Source of the DNA: Paenibacillus rigui
GTDB taxonomy: Bacteria > Bacillota > Bacilli > Paenibacillales > NBRC-103111
Length of the DNA stretch: 64,000 bases
NCBI RefSeq assembly: GCF_002234615.1
Contig: NZ_NMQW01000057.1
Coordinates: forward strand, 62,001 to 126,000
Direction: 5' to 3'
Shown here: positions 53,112 to 62,422 of the stretch, in pieces
Layout of the letters: each line of letters opens with the position of its first letter
Numbering within the stretch: the first letter of the stretch is position 1
Translations under genes and position numbers: made by a program
Notes under the pieces: generated by a model
What the model was told of the DNA's origin: nothing
The model's input: the letters and a program-made list of their open reading frames with translations, nothing else
The model's database searches: none

Positions 53112-54014
53112 TTGCCCGACGTATTCGGACCGAAATATCGTATCGGGGATAACGCTTTCACAATTCAATATATGCAGCGCAAGGGCTTTTCCAAGATGCC
53201 CGGAACACATAATCACCCGTTTTATGAGCTGTATTATTTGCTTCAGGGGGAGCGCACCTACTTTATCAACGGTACTGTAGTCACGGCCAGACGAGGCGAC
53301 ATGGTTATTGTTCACCCCTATGACGTCCACAAGACGGCAAGCAGCCAGGTGCCCGAATTTGAGCGGGTGCTCATTAACTTCACGGAACAGTTTGTACACA
53401 GCGAACCGGGCACCGAAACAATGAACCTCGAAGCAGGGGTCCCCCTGCTGCCTTTCCCGAACCGTTCCCGACTGCTTCGCTTCTCCCTGAAGGATCAAGC
53501 CGCTGTGGAGCAGCTGCTTCGGGAGATGCTATCGGAATGCGCAGAACAGCAGCCCGGCTTCGAAATGTACGTAAAAGCGCTGCTCCACCAGCTGCTCGTC
53601 CGCATGCACCGGCAGAGCCGTGCCCTCGAGCTGGAGCCACCGCACCCGCTTCATCCGATGCACGCCAAAATATCCGAAATTGCCACTTACCTGAACGGGC
53701 ATTTTCAAGAAGAGATTAGTTTGGAACGGGTGGCCAAGCAATTTTACATCAGCGTTTCGTATTTGAGCCGCATGTTCAAGAAGGTGACCGGCTTCCATTT
53801 CCGTGAATATGTCCAAGTGATCCGCGTGAACGAAGCGCAGCGGCTGCTCAGGGAAACACAGGAAAAGGTACTGACCATTGCCGAGCGCAGCGGCTTCGAG
53901 CATGTCGCCCACTTCAACACCACATTCAAAAAGCTGACGGGCGTTTCCCCGCTGCGCTACCGGAAGCAGCAGCAGGCTGGCACGGGAAAAGCAGTATCGC
54001 GCAGCAGGACCTAG
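53112..54014 (+). CDS. AraC family transcriptional regulator
   Basis: A 300-residue AraC regulator with a cupin-like N-terminal half (THNHPFYELYYLLQGERTYF; RRGDMVIVHPYDVH) and a C-terminal double HTH (ISLERVAKQFYISVSYLSRMF; GFEHVAHFNTTFKKLTG). The start is TTG 53112, 8 nt after AAGGAGG; no ATG fits. It is convergent with the GH43 gene (15 nt between stops), so the GH43 gene is a likely but unproved target. The ligand is probably a pentose or oligosaccharide. Confidence 0.92.
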   Translation: MPDVFGPKYRIGDNAFTIQYMQRKGFSKMPGTHNHPFYELYYLLQGERTYFINGTVVTARRGDMVIVHPYDVHKTASSQVPEFERVLINFTEQFVHSEPGTETMNLEAGVPLLPFPNRSRLLRFSLKDQAAVEQLLREMLSECAEQQPGFEMYVKALLHQLLVRMHRQSRALELEPPHPLHPMHAKISEIATYLNGHFQEEISLERVAKQFYISVSYLSRMFKKVTGFHFREYVQVIRVNEAQRLLRETQEKVLTIAERSGFEHVAHFNTTFKKLTGVSPLRYRKQQQAGTGKAVSRSRT

Positions 54015-54028
54015 CCCTTTTTGCTAGA

Positions 54029-55594
54029 CTATAGCTCCATGTACTCAAACCAGTCAAAATCGGCCGCATTCGCGCTTACCCGCCCATTGCTGCTTGCGTA
54101 CATCCCCAGATAAGCCCCGATAAAGCCTCCGGCCACATCCGTACTGAGCAGTGTGCCGTCAGCCTCCTCGAACAGAGCTGTCCAGCCTTCCGGCTCCGTA
54201 CCGTAATAGAAGCTGTAGGCTTGTCCAATGGCCTCTACCTTCAAATACAGCTTCGCTTCGTTCAATTCATGCTCTGCAAGGGTAAGCTCCAAGCCTTCCT
54301 TGCGCTGCACAAGCCGGATCACCATACACTCTCCGCTTAAGCCTGCCTCCATCCGGAAGTGGAAGTCATTGTTTTGCAGCAGGACAAGACCTGCCGTCTC
54401 CGAAGAATGCTGCGGAGTAAACTCCATAACGGTGCTTGCCCGGAAATTCATATGCTGCTGACGCCGCCCCACAAAGCTCGGATTCACCAACTCCGTGATC
54501 GACTCCGCTTTCAGCTTCAAACGCAAATGGCCGGGACGCTCGGTTAAAGACCAGAAATCGCCGCGAGGGGTGCGAATGAAATTCCACCGCCAATCAAGGG
54601 CGGAGGCGTCAAAATGATCGCAAGCAGGAAGCGCAGGCCATCTCTTCTCAGGCAAGTTCGGTCTGGGCATTTCGAGCTCAAGTATCCCTTTGCCCGGATT
54701 GACTACCGGCCATCCGTCCTCCCATTCGAAAGGAACCAGAAACGTTTCTCTGCCCAGGTTACGGTAGTACCCGCCGTAGGGCCTTGAGGCCAGACACACC
54801 ATCCACCATTCCCCGTTTTGCGTCTCCACGATGTCCGCATGGCCGGCGTTTGCAATCGGGTGCTTTTTCCCTAAATGCCGGTGTGTCAAAATCGGATTGC
54901 CTTTGCAGCCCTCATAAGGTCCGAAGAGACTCTCGCTGCGGGCAATCGTCACTGCATGCGTATGGCCGGTTCCTCCTTCAGCGATGAGCAGGTAGTAAGT
55001 ACCGTTGATTTTGTAAATATGCGGTCCTTCCTGCGCATGAACCATTTTCAGAGCGCCGTCCCAAAGGCTGTAGCTGGGCCCGAGCAAGGTCCCGGTTTCC
55101 AGATCGATCTGCTGCACCCAGATTTCCCTGTGCTTCGGATACGATTCTCCCGCAGGGGGAATGCGGTGTCCTACATAATACGACGTACCGTCATCGTCGA
55201 AGAACAGCGAAGGGTCGATGCCAGGCGCATCCGGTACCCAGTACGGGTCTGACCAGGGACCGGCCGGATCGGTGGCTTTTACATAAAAGTTGCGCCGGGC
55301 TCCTGTCGCACTGACGACAAAGGTCGTAATCATGTAGAAAGTACCCTCATGATAACGGATCGTTGCGGCATAGATCCCCTTGGAGCAAGGAGTTCCATCC
55401 AGATCAAGCTGGGACGGACGGTCCAGCACATGCCCGAGCTGGCGCCAATTCACCAAATCCTTGCTGTGAAATATCGGTACGCCCGGGAAATATTCGAAGG
55501 TCGAGGTCACCATATAATAATCTTCGCCAACCCGGCAAATCGACGGGTCAGGGTAGCAGCCGGACAGAATGGGATTGCGGAATGTTGTACTCAT
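54029..55594 (-). CDS. GH43 beta-xylosidase/alpha-arabinofuranosidase
   Basis: A 521-residue intracellular GH43 (subfamily 11-12-like) enzyme. Residues 1-310 form the five-bladed propeller: general base Asp16 in GCYPDPS, pKa-tuning Asp127 in APGIDPSLFF and acid Glu189 in AQEGPHIYK, at the usual spacing. Residues about 320-521 form the C-terminal beta-sandwich with YSFYYGTEPEGW and GGFIGAYLGMYASSNG, typical of xylosidases. It removes xylose or arabinose from short oligomers. ATG 55594 has AAGGAGG upstream. No export signal, so it works on imported oligosaccharides. Confidence 0.95.
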   Translation of the reverse strand: MSTTFRNPILSGCYPDPSICRVGEDYYMVTSTFEYFPGVPIFHSKDLVNWRQLGHVLDRPSQLDLDGTPCSKGIYAATIRYHEGTFYMITTFVVSATGARRNFYVKATDPAGPWSDPYWVPDAPGIDPSLFFDDDGTSYYVGHRIPPAGESYPKHREIWVQQIDLETGTLLGPSYSLWDGALKMVHAQEGPHIYKINGTYYLLIAEGGTGHTHAVTIARSESLFGPYEGCKGNPILTHRHLGKKHPIANAGHADIVETQNGEWWMVCLASRPYGGYYRNLGRETFLVPFEWEDGWPVVNPGKGILELEMPRPNLPEKRWPALPACDHFDASALDWRWNFIRTPRGDFWSLTERPGHLRLKLKAESITELVNPSFVGRRQQHMNFRASTVMEFTPQHSSETAGLVLLQNNDFHFRMEAGLSGECMVIRLVQRKEGLELTLAEHELNEAKLYLKVEAIGQAYSFYYGTEPEGWTALFEEADGTLLSTDVAGGFIGAYLGMYASSNGRVSANAADFDWFEYMEL

Positions 55595-55786
55595 GGAATG
55601 AGATGTCCTCCTTCAATAGGTTGCAGACTTTCGGCCTGCATCTCCTTCATTGTAGTACAAGGGGGAACTCATTTCTTTGTGCTTAAATGTCGGAATGGTT
55701 CCAAAACTTACGGATACTTGTCCATTGCTAAACAGGAAATGGAAGCTCTCTCGATCCGGGAAGTGTCCGCTACACGGATTCACTGT

Positions 55787-56914
55787 TCAATCAAGCTCGG
55801 ACAAGAGCCGTTCATATTGATTGGCCAGCCTTTTGGATGGACCGATGCCCAACTCGTGACGGAGTAATTTGACGTAACGCATATACTGCTCAGCTACCGC
55901 TGTCCTGTTCTTCTGCGCAGTGAGAGCAGCCAGAAGCATGCTCACCGTTTCTTCGTCCAGCCCGTCACGATTCAGCAGCTTAAGAAGGAGTCTGACCGCC
56001 AACTCGTTCTCGTTGTTTTTTAATAAAGCTTCAGCTAATTTCTTGACGAATGCCGTGTACATGGCGGATAACCGCTCGATATCGCTTAAAGCCCAGAAAA
56101 ACGCCTTGTCACCGAATAAATCTCCGACATAAAGCTCCTCCGCTTCCTTAGCCTCATTCAGATTCGAGCGGTCAATCACCCCAAATCGTTTCATCTTCTC
56201 CTCTAGCTCTACAAAATCAATGTATGCTCCCGTAATATCCATCCCGTAGCTGCCATGATCCGATTCGATCTTTAATTCGATTCCATACGATTCAAGTGAT
56301 TTTCTCATTTGATAAACGGTCGTATGCAAGTAATTCTCCGCATTTTTGGCAGCCATTCCTGCAAAAATATCATCCGTAATTCTTGCTTTCGCTACCATCC
56401 TACCGCGATTCAACAGCAAATACGCGAAAAGCTCTGCGCTTTTTTGAGACCTCCATTTCACATGAAGCCGCTGCCCATTGCGAACCTCCAATCCCCCCAT
56501 GCAGAAGATGGAAACCGTGTCCCGATTTCTCCCCGTTTCAGCAAGCACGGCAAACTGATGAATGGCCATTGCCCTGTTCACCGTTCTTTCCAGCCTTTCC
56601 AGAGTTACCGGCTTGACAATGTAATCGATGGCATAGATATCAAAAGCCTCCATCGCATATTCTTTATGGGACGTTACGAAAGCGATTTGAAGATTCCGGC
56701 CCGTCTCCGCCATTCGCTTCGCGAAAAGGAGGCCGCTTTCATTGGGCATGCTAATATCTACAAAGGCCATATCTACAACGTGATCATTCATAAACGACGC
56801 GGCCGCTTCGGTATCCCGAAACAAGCCGACGATTTCAACAGAGGAGATTTTAGAAAGCATTTTTTTCATAATCAAGTGCATCGCTTTTTCATCATCAATG
56901 ATAATAATTCTCAT
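55787..56914 (-). CDS. Response regulator with a BTAD (SARP-type) output domain
   Basis: A 375-residue regulator. REC domain 1-120: acid pocket Asp7-Asp8 (IIDDE), phosphorylated Asp53 in FVDISMPNESG, conserved Ser/Thr in FVTSHKEYA and Lys in DYIVKPVTLE. Then an OmpR-like winged helix (WRSQKSAELFAYLLLNRGRMVAKARITDDIF) and a bacterial transcriptional activator domain (YVGDLFGDKAFFWALSDIERLSAMY, helical repeats to the end). BTAD output is unusual for Firmicutes outside Paenibacillus and relatives. It follows its histidine kinase by 6 nt. Confidence 0.92.
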   Translation of the reverse strand: MRIIIIDDEKAMHLIMKKMLSKISSVEIVGLFRDTEAAASFMNDHVVDMAFVDISMPNESGLLFAKRMAETGRNLQIAFVTSHKEYAMEAFDIYAIDYIVKPVTLERLERTVNRAMAIHQFAVLAETGRNRDTVSIFCMGGLEVRNGQRLHVKWRSQKSAELFAYLLLNRGRMVAKARITDDIFAGMAAKNAENYLHTTVYQMRKSLESYGIELKIESDHGSYGMDITGAYIDFVELEEKMKRFGVIDRSNLNEAKEAEELYVGDLFGDKAFFWALSDIERLSAMYTAFVKKLAEALLKNNENELAVRLLLKLLNRDGLDEETVSMLLAALTAQKNRTAVAEQYMRYVKLLRHELGIGPSKRLANQYERLLSELD

Positions 56915-56920
56915 GCCAGC

Positions 56921-58717
56921 TTAGGCTCCCCCTATTTGTTTAGGATCCATATCCGTATCCATTCGGGTAAACGGTAATGAAAAATAAAAAATGCTCCCTT
57001 CTCCCGGAACACTTTCAAACCACAGGGTACCGCCATGAATATGCAAAAACTCTCTGGCCAGGATCAGACCTAATCCCGCCCCCTTTTCTCCCTCGGTGCC
57101 TGTCCTCGAAACGGGCTGCACATCCTGAAGAAGGGACTTCGTTAACTCAGGCGCGATACCCATACCCGTATCTTTGACAGAGACAATGACCGAATCTCCT
57201 TCTGTAGCCGCTCCGATATAAATGTACCCGCCATTGCCGGTAAACTTGATTGCATTGGAGAGTAAATTTCTCAGGATCAGATCCAGCATGTCCCTGTCGG
57301 CCGTGATCTGCATATGTTCCTCTATTTCAATTCGAATTCGAATTGCTTTCAGGTCGATTCGTTTTTCAAACGTTTGGACGACATCCTCCACAACCGAGGT
57401 TAAGACCCACACCCGTGGACTGAACATCATTTTCCCCTTTTGACTCCGAAACCAATCCAGAAGATTTTCCGCTAAATGAAAGGTTTTCCGCACTTGATCC
57501 TTTACCTCTTGAACAATCTCAATATTTTCACTTCCCAAATCATAAAGCTCTTCCTCCATCAATTCCGTTAAATTCATCAGCATAGCCAACGGGTCTCGAA
57601 TATCATGAGCCACCACGGTGAACAGATTATCCTTAAAGGCATGAAACTCCGCTAGCTGCTTCGCGTTAGCTAACAGCTTCTCTTGGGACTCGATCAGCTG
57701 CGTTATATCCTTAAACATGAGCAGCTTCCCCAACGGCGTACGGCGGCTGTCCAATATGGTCGATATGGTGAAATTGTAGTGGCGCAGCGCCTCCTTACTT
57801 TGGATCGAAACATGGCAGTCGCTGCTTTCCATATCCCTGATTCGGGTTAAGATTTGCGGGTAATTCAAGAGTACATATTGAATCGGGGCGGAGGGATCGT
57901 TTACAGCCTTCAACTCTTCGAACATGTTTTTGGCAGCCTGGTTGGAGTCGATAATATGATTTTCATAATCCAGAACAATGACACCGTCCACTATGGTTTC
58001 AAATACTTTTTCCATCGCAACGGGCGCTAGCCTCATAAGGTTAAACCGGTAAATCCCCCAAATATAAATGACACCGGTAATCGTAAATCCGATCGGCGTT
58101 AAATCCAGATTCATGCTAAAATTACCAACGAGATAAACAATATTGAAGCACCAAGACGCTCCGGCTCCCAGCATCATGACGATAATCTGCTTCCGGATGG
58201 CCGGTACGGCTTTTAAATACATTCTCACATATAAAACCATCCCGATCGCCGCCCCAAGATAGCTATAGGCAATGTGAACCCAATACCAGGGGCCTTTTAC
58301 CGTAATGGTTTGTAAAACAGCATCCTGGTCAATTTGAATACTCCGGTAAAACCAATGGTGCATATCGTTTGTATAGTGAAGGATGAGAGTAAGCGCGGGT
58401 ATGATGAAAAGACTGACATACACCCACCTCTTCAATACCCTTTCATTTCCCGTAAATTGTATGACCAGGATCAGCCACAGCGTAGAGATGAAGGGAATGC
58501 CTATATATTCAAGCTTTAACCAGAATTTAAGACTATCCAGGTCCGTGCTTATCATCTCGAAGGCATATCCGAACGTATAGAAGGAAGCGGCCAGCATCAA
58601 AAGGATACAGCTTTTCGCTACGGAAAGCTGCCGTTTTTTGAAGGCGATAAAAGAGATAAACAGCATAAGGAAAGTGGCAGCTAGCAATATAACAAATAAA
58701 TAATGATCAGAAATCAC
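56921..58717 (-). CDS. Sensor histidine kinase with N-terminal 7TM domain
   Basis: A 598-residue kinase. Seven membrane helices fill residues 1-230 (LFVILLAATFLMLFISFIAF, SLFIIPALTLILHY, IGFTITGVIYIWGIYRF), the 7TM histidine kinase sensor type. A PAS domain (about 245-350) precedes the HisKA helix with His371 in VVAHDIRDPLAM and the ATPase domain with LLSNAIKFTGNGG (N box), VKDTGMGI (G1) and GAGLGLILAREFL (G2). GTG 58717 was chosen because AGGAG lies 8 nt upstream; the frame continues to TTG 58753. It signals to the REC-BTAD regulator encoded 6 nt downstream. Ligand unknown. Confidence 0.93.
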   Translation of the reverse strand: MISDHYLFVILLAATFLMLFISFIAFKKRQLSVAKSCILLMLAASFYTFGYAFEMISTDLDSLKFWLKLEYIGIPFISTLWLILVIQFTGNERVLKRWVYVSLFIIPALTLILHYTNDMHHWFYRSIQIDQDAVLQTITVKGPWYWVHIAYSYLGAAIGMVLYVRMYLKAVPAIRKQIIVMMLGAGASWCFNIVYLVGNFSMNLDLTPIGFTITGVIYIWGIYRFNLMRLAPVAMEKVFETIVDGVIVLDYENHIIDSNQAAKNMFEELKAVNDPSAPIQYVLLNYPQILTRIRDMESSDCHVSIQSKEALRHYNFTISTILDSRRTPLGKLLMFKDITQLIESQEKLLANAKQLAEFHAFKDNLFTVVAHDIRDPLAMLMNLTELMEEELYDLGSENIEIVQEVKDQVRKTFHLAENLLDWFRSQKGKMMFSPRVWVLTSVVEDVVQTFEKRIDLKAIRIRIEIEEHMQITADRDMLDLILRNLLSNAIKFTGNGGYIYIGAATEGDSVIVSVKDTGMGIAPELTKSLLQDVQPVSRTGTEGEKGAGLGLILAREFLHIHGGTLWFESVPGEGSIFYFSLPFTRMDTDMDPKQIGGA

Positions 58718-58879
58718 AACTCCCACTCCTGATTCAGCCCCTCGAGGTTTCAATAATATTGGCTTTGATTCGACACCATTCTACCTTTCACAAGGATAGA
58801 ACAGTTTGAAGCAATAAACAATAAGTCAATTGAAAAAAGTAAGCAAAATGCTGCATACTGGCCGATCCGCTCGCTTTCT

Positions 58880-58920
58880 AAAAACGCCAAAAGCCATGTC
58901 GCTTGAATGCGACATGGCTT
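58880..58920 (-). terminator. Intrinsic terminator of the cupin gene
   Basis: AAGCCATGTCGC / GCGACATGGCTT perfect 12-bp stem; minus-strand TTTTGGCGTTTTT follows. The rest of the 58718-58936 gap holds no gene. Confidence 0.75.
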
Positions 58921-58936
58921 CTGAACCGGCTGTAGC

Positions 58937-59299
58937 TTATTGCTGATTCTTATGCCGGTTCGGACCGGCATGGCAGTACAAGGTAACAAGAGGAGCCTCC
59001 GCACTCGAAATCAGGTGATGATCCTCGCCGGGTTCAATCACAATTAAATCCCCGGCGTTGATCGGCGTGAATTCGCCGTTCAGCTCAAGCGTACCCTGCC
59101 CCTGCACGATGAGAAACAGCTCCTCATCCTGATGCACATGATAGTCCCGGCCCTCCGGCCCGTCGTTCGTATGGCTGCGCTCCCCCGGCCTGCTAAAGGC
59201 AAGCCCTCCGCTGTAAATATAGGCGCCAGGCAGCACGTCCTGCAAAATATGCTGCCCTCCCTTCATTTCGGCCAAATCCCGGATATGCAGCTTCTTCAT
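58937..59299 (-). CDS. Cupin domain protein
   Basis: A 120-residue single-domain cupin. Motif 1 is seen in DYHVHQDEELFLIVQGQGTLELNG (His, His, Glu metal ligands) and motif 2 in GDLIVIEPGEDHHLIS (His). Small cupins bind a metal and often a sugar or act as isomerases or sensors; the substrate is unknown. ATG 59299 was chosen because GGAGGG lies 6 nt upstream; ATG 59305 would abut it. It lies alone between the two-component system and the alpha-galactosidase. Confidence 0.9.
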   Translation of the reverse strand: MKKLHIRDLAEMKGGQHILQDVLPGAYIYSGGLAFSRPGERSHTNDGPEGRDYHVHQDEELFLIVQGQGTLELNGEFTPINAGDLIVIEPGEDHHLISSAEAPLVTLYCHAGPNRHKNQQ

Positions 59300-59414
59300 C
59301 CTCATCCCTCCACACAGTAAAAGAGCCATGATCTCTACTATACTGCGGGATTCGCATCCTGACCAGATTGGGAACTCAGCATTATTTGCACAATATTCAC
59401 TTTTATCGGGTTAT

Positions 59415-61628
59415 TTATACTTTTAAATGGAACAGCTGACTGCGGAAATCGCCGCGCTCGAAAGGCAAATTCAAGCCGATATGCATCAGCTCGTCACCGC
59501 CAAACCGCTGCTCCCCTGCGTCGGGGCTCGGATTGGATATCTGTTGGCTGATCGAATAATCCAGCTCCGGATCCAGCCCTTTCAGCTTTAGCCTGCGCAG
59601 CGGCGCATTAGGCAAGGAAAGCACTTGGAAGTGTGCAACGAGCGCCTCCGTACGATCCTCGGATACGAACATCCAAGCGGTTTCGTTTCCTTCGAACGGA
59701 CTCAGCAGCCGGTAAAATTCACCGAATTGAATGAGCGGACGCACGATTTTATAATCGGCAATTTGCCGCTTAACGATCTTCTTCTCTTCTTCCGTGAATA
59801 CGGTTAAATCCAGCTCGTACCCGAAATTGCCTGACATCGCCACATGCCCCCGCATGTCCATCGACGTGATACGGTCCACCTGATGATTCGGTACGGCAGA
59901 TACATGGGAGCCCATCGAGCTGATCGGGTATACCAGACTGGTGCCGTACTGTATTTTCAGCCGTTCCACCGCATCGGTATTGTCGCTCGTCCATGTTTGA
60001 GGCATATAGTAGAGCATCCCCGGATCGAAGCGTCCGCCGCCGCCGGAGCAGCTCTCGAACAAAACCTGCGGGAACGACGAAGTTATGCGCTCCAGCACCT
60101 CGTACAAGCCCAGCATGTAGCGGTGCGCCGTTTCCTTCTGTCGCTCTGGCGGCAGCAGCGCGGAGCCGATCTCCGTCATATTCCGGTTCATATCCCACTT
60201 CACATACCGGATCGGACAGCTTCCGAGAATATCGCTCAATACCTTTACAATGTATTCGCGAACATCAGCACGGGAATAATCCAGAATCAACTGATGGCGG
60301 GCCTGCGTACGGCGGCGTTCCGGCACATGCAGGCACCAATCGGGATGGGCGCGGTACAAGTCGCTGTCCGGGGACACCATCTCCGGCTCGAACCAGAGCC
60401 CGAACGACAACTCCAGCCTGTTGACCCGCGACACAAGATCCTCCAGCCCGTTGGGCAGCTTGCTCTTGTCGACGAACCAATCGCCCAGCGAGCTTTTGTC
60501 GTTATCTCTTTTGCCGAACCAGCCGTCATCCAGCACCAGCAGCTCGATGCCAAGCTCCTGACCTGCAGCGGCAAGCTGCTCGATTTTGTCCGCGTTAAAG
60601 TTAAAATAGGTCGCTTCCCAGTTGTTGACCAGCACCGGCCTTGTTTGATCGCGGTATTCCCCGCGGCACAACCGGGTCCGGTACAGCTTGTGGTACGTAC
60701 GGGACATGCCGCCAAGTCCATGACTGGAATGGACGAGGACCGCCTCCGGCGCCTGGAATGATTGTCCCGGCTCCAGCAGCCAAGAGAAATCAAACGGATT
60801 GATTCCCATAACAATCCTTGTCGTACCGTACGGATCCACTTCCGCCTGAGCGAGGAAGTTACCGCTGTATACCAAGCTGAACCCGTACACATCGCCCTGA
60901 TCCTCATCCGCACCTTTGGAGAGGAGAGCAACGAACGGATTCAGAGAGTGGCTGCTCGAGCCGCGCCGGCTTTCGATCACGGAAGCTCCGGTTGTTAAAG
61001 GGCGTTTGTGGATATGACGCTCGCGTGCCCACGATCCGGACAAATGGAGCATATCGAATTCCGCATGCGAGAAATCAATCCCTACGGACAGCGCCCGCAG
61101 CAGCTTTTGGGGCTGGCCGCTAACATTTTCATATCGTACGGAGCGCGAGATCGCATCGGAGTCCCGGTAAACCGTATACGTTAAAACCGCTTTTAAACCA
61201 AGGGGCTCATCCATCAGCACGATATCCAGGCTCTCGGCCTCGTCATCACGCTCGACATATACGGCAGGCAGTCCCTCCAGACGGGGTTTACCGGCATAAA
61301 TCCGGTGCGATTCATAAATGAATTCGCTGGCCGTCGTGCCGTTCTGCGCCTGCACCTGAAAGGCCGGTACGCGAAAATCACTTGTCCCGTAGGTCGGCAG
61401 CTCCTGCGGGAGCGTGTCCAGAGAAAGCTCAAGATGCTCCAAATCGGTAGAAGGGGAAAAAGAACAACGCTCCTTAAAGGCAAGAATACGGCCCGGATTC
61501 GTGCCTCTTACGCGGCTGCCCCAATATAGATGCGCTAAATAGCGTGATTGTACGAGCTGCATCAAATAACTCGAATGCTTCGTTTGTAAATGAAAGGTCT
61601 GGGATAGCTCATCAAAAAAAATGCCCAT
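59415..61628 (-). CDS. Alpha-galactosidase, GH36
   Basis: A 737-residue intracellular GH36 enzyme that removes terminal alpha-galactose from raffinose-type oligosaccharides and galactomannan fragments. The N-terminal supersandwich domain leads into the barrel: NNWEATYFNFN, LVLDDGWFGKRDND, the nucleophile Asp479 in YVKWDMNR, ESCSGGGGRFD, the acid/base Asp549 in TWTSDNTDA. The length is typical (about 730). ATG 61628 has AGGAGG 5 nt upstream; the frame extends to 61703 without a site. No signal peptide. Monocistronic. Confidence 0.95.
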   Translation of the reverse strand: MGIFFDELSQTFHLQTKHSSYLMQLVQSRYLAHLYWGSRVRGTNPGRILAFKERCSFSPSTDLEHLELSLDTLPQELPTYGTSDFRVPAFQVQAQNGTTASEFIYESHRIYAGKPRLEGLPAVYVERDDEAESLDIVLMDEPLGLKAVLTYTVYRDSDAISRSVRYENVSGQPQKLLRALSVGIDFSHAEFDMLHLSGSWARERHIHKRPLTTGASVIESRRGSSSHSLNPFVALLSKGADEDQGDVYGFSLVYSGNFLAQAEVDPYGTTRIVMGINPFDFSWLLEPGQSFQAPEAVLVHSSHGLGGMSRTYHKLYRTRLCRGEYRDQTRPVLVNNWEATYFNFNADKIEQLAAAGQELGIELLVLDDGWFGKRDNDKSSLGDWFVDKSKLPNGLEDLVSRVNRLELSFGLWFEPEMVSPDSDLYRAHPDWCLHVPERRRTQARHQLILDYSRADVREYIVKVLSDILGSCPIRYVKWDMNRNMTEIGSALLPPERQKETAHRYMLGLYEVLERITSSFPQVLFESCSGGGGRFDPGMLYYMPQTWTSDNTDAVERLKIQYGTSLVYPISSMGSHVSAVPNHQVDRITSMDMRGHVAMSGNFGYELDLTVFTEEEKKIVKRQIADYKIVRPLIQFGEFYRLLSPFEGNETAWMFVSEDRTEALVAHFQVLSLPNAPLRRLKLKGLDPELDYSISQQISNPSPDAGEQRFGGDELMHIGLNLPFERGDFRSQLFHLKV

Positions 61629-61724
61629 AACTGCCTCCTGTACATAATAAGGTTTGCTTACTATTATAAGGAGTAGTATGGACAACCCATAGGGTGAAAA
61701 CACACTTTTATATGGAGAAATGTA

Positions 61725-62324
61725 TTATTTTTCGATAGAGTTCTCTGTAAGACGGGGTGCCGAGCCCGTAATTCGTGTGATCGGGAATGCATTTCTTATT
61801 GGAATGACGATCAACGCCGCAATCACAGCCTTCACAGCATCCCCAACCAAGTACGGATAACAGCCGACCAGCAGTGCCTTCTGCAGGGTAATATGGGCAG
61901 CATGCGCAAGCCAAGGGACACCTGAAACATACAGAAGCAAAGAACCGAACAGCTCTAACGTCACGCAAGTAAGTACAAAAGCTGCTGTCCCGCGTCCTTT
62001 GATCCGTTGAACGACGAAACCGATTAGCCATGCGGCGAACGGATAGGCCCAAATAAAGCCGCCTGTCGGTCCGAGCAGCAGTGCCATACCTCCGCTTCCA
62101 TGAAGCAGCGGAATCCCGATGGCCGTTAATATCACAACGAGAGCAATGCTAAGGAACCCGTACAGCGGCCCAAGAATCGCACCCGCCAGCATGACGATCA
62201 GATTTTCTAACGAAATCGGGATGGGGGTAAAGCCAAGATGAATGTTTAAATAGCTGGATGCAACGAATAGCGCTGCAAATAATGCACTGAATACGATACC
62301 CCGAATAGACAAACTAGTTTTCAT
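61725..62324 (-). CDS. bioY: Biotin transporter BioY (ECF S-component)
   Basis: A 199-residue membrane protein of the BioY family with six membrane helices. The signature GFTPIPISLENLIVMLAGAILGPLYG and GPTGGFIWAYPFAAW is the biotin-binding S-component core, followed by LQKALLVGCYPYLVGDAVKA. AAAGGAG stands just before ATG 62324. A BirA-type inverted repeat lies 18 nt upstream (62343-62376), so biotin status represses it. It is divergent from two ECF ATPase genes, its likely partners. Confidence 0.94.
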   Translation of the reverse strand: MKTSLSIRGIVFSALFAALFVASSYLNIHLGFTPIPISLENLIVMLAGAILGPLYGFLSIALVVILTAIGIPLLHGSGGMALLLGPTGGFIWAYPFAAWLIGFVVQRIKGRGTAAFVLTCVTLELFGSLLLYVSGVPWLAHAAHITLQKALLVGCYPYLVGDAVKAVIAALIVIPIRNAFPITRITGSAPRLTENSIEK

Positions 62325-62342
62325 TGCAAGATCTCCTTTTAT

Positions 62343-62376
62343 TTGTTAACCTATTTTTACAACTCAAAGTTGACAA
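62343..62376. promoter_or_regulatory. BirA (biotin) operator
   Basis: TTGTTAACC (62343-62351), 16-bp spacer, AGTTGACAA (62368-62376): the biotin-repressor consensus with one mismatch. It sits between bioY and the ECF ATPase genes and may control both directions. Confidence 0.7.
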
Positions 62377-62422
62377 TTGCATTGTAGCACAACCGATTCC
62401 GTTTGGAAAGAGTGGAATATAC

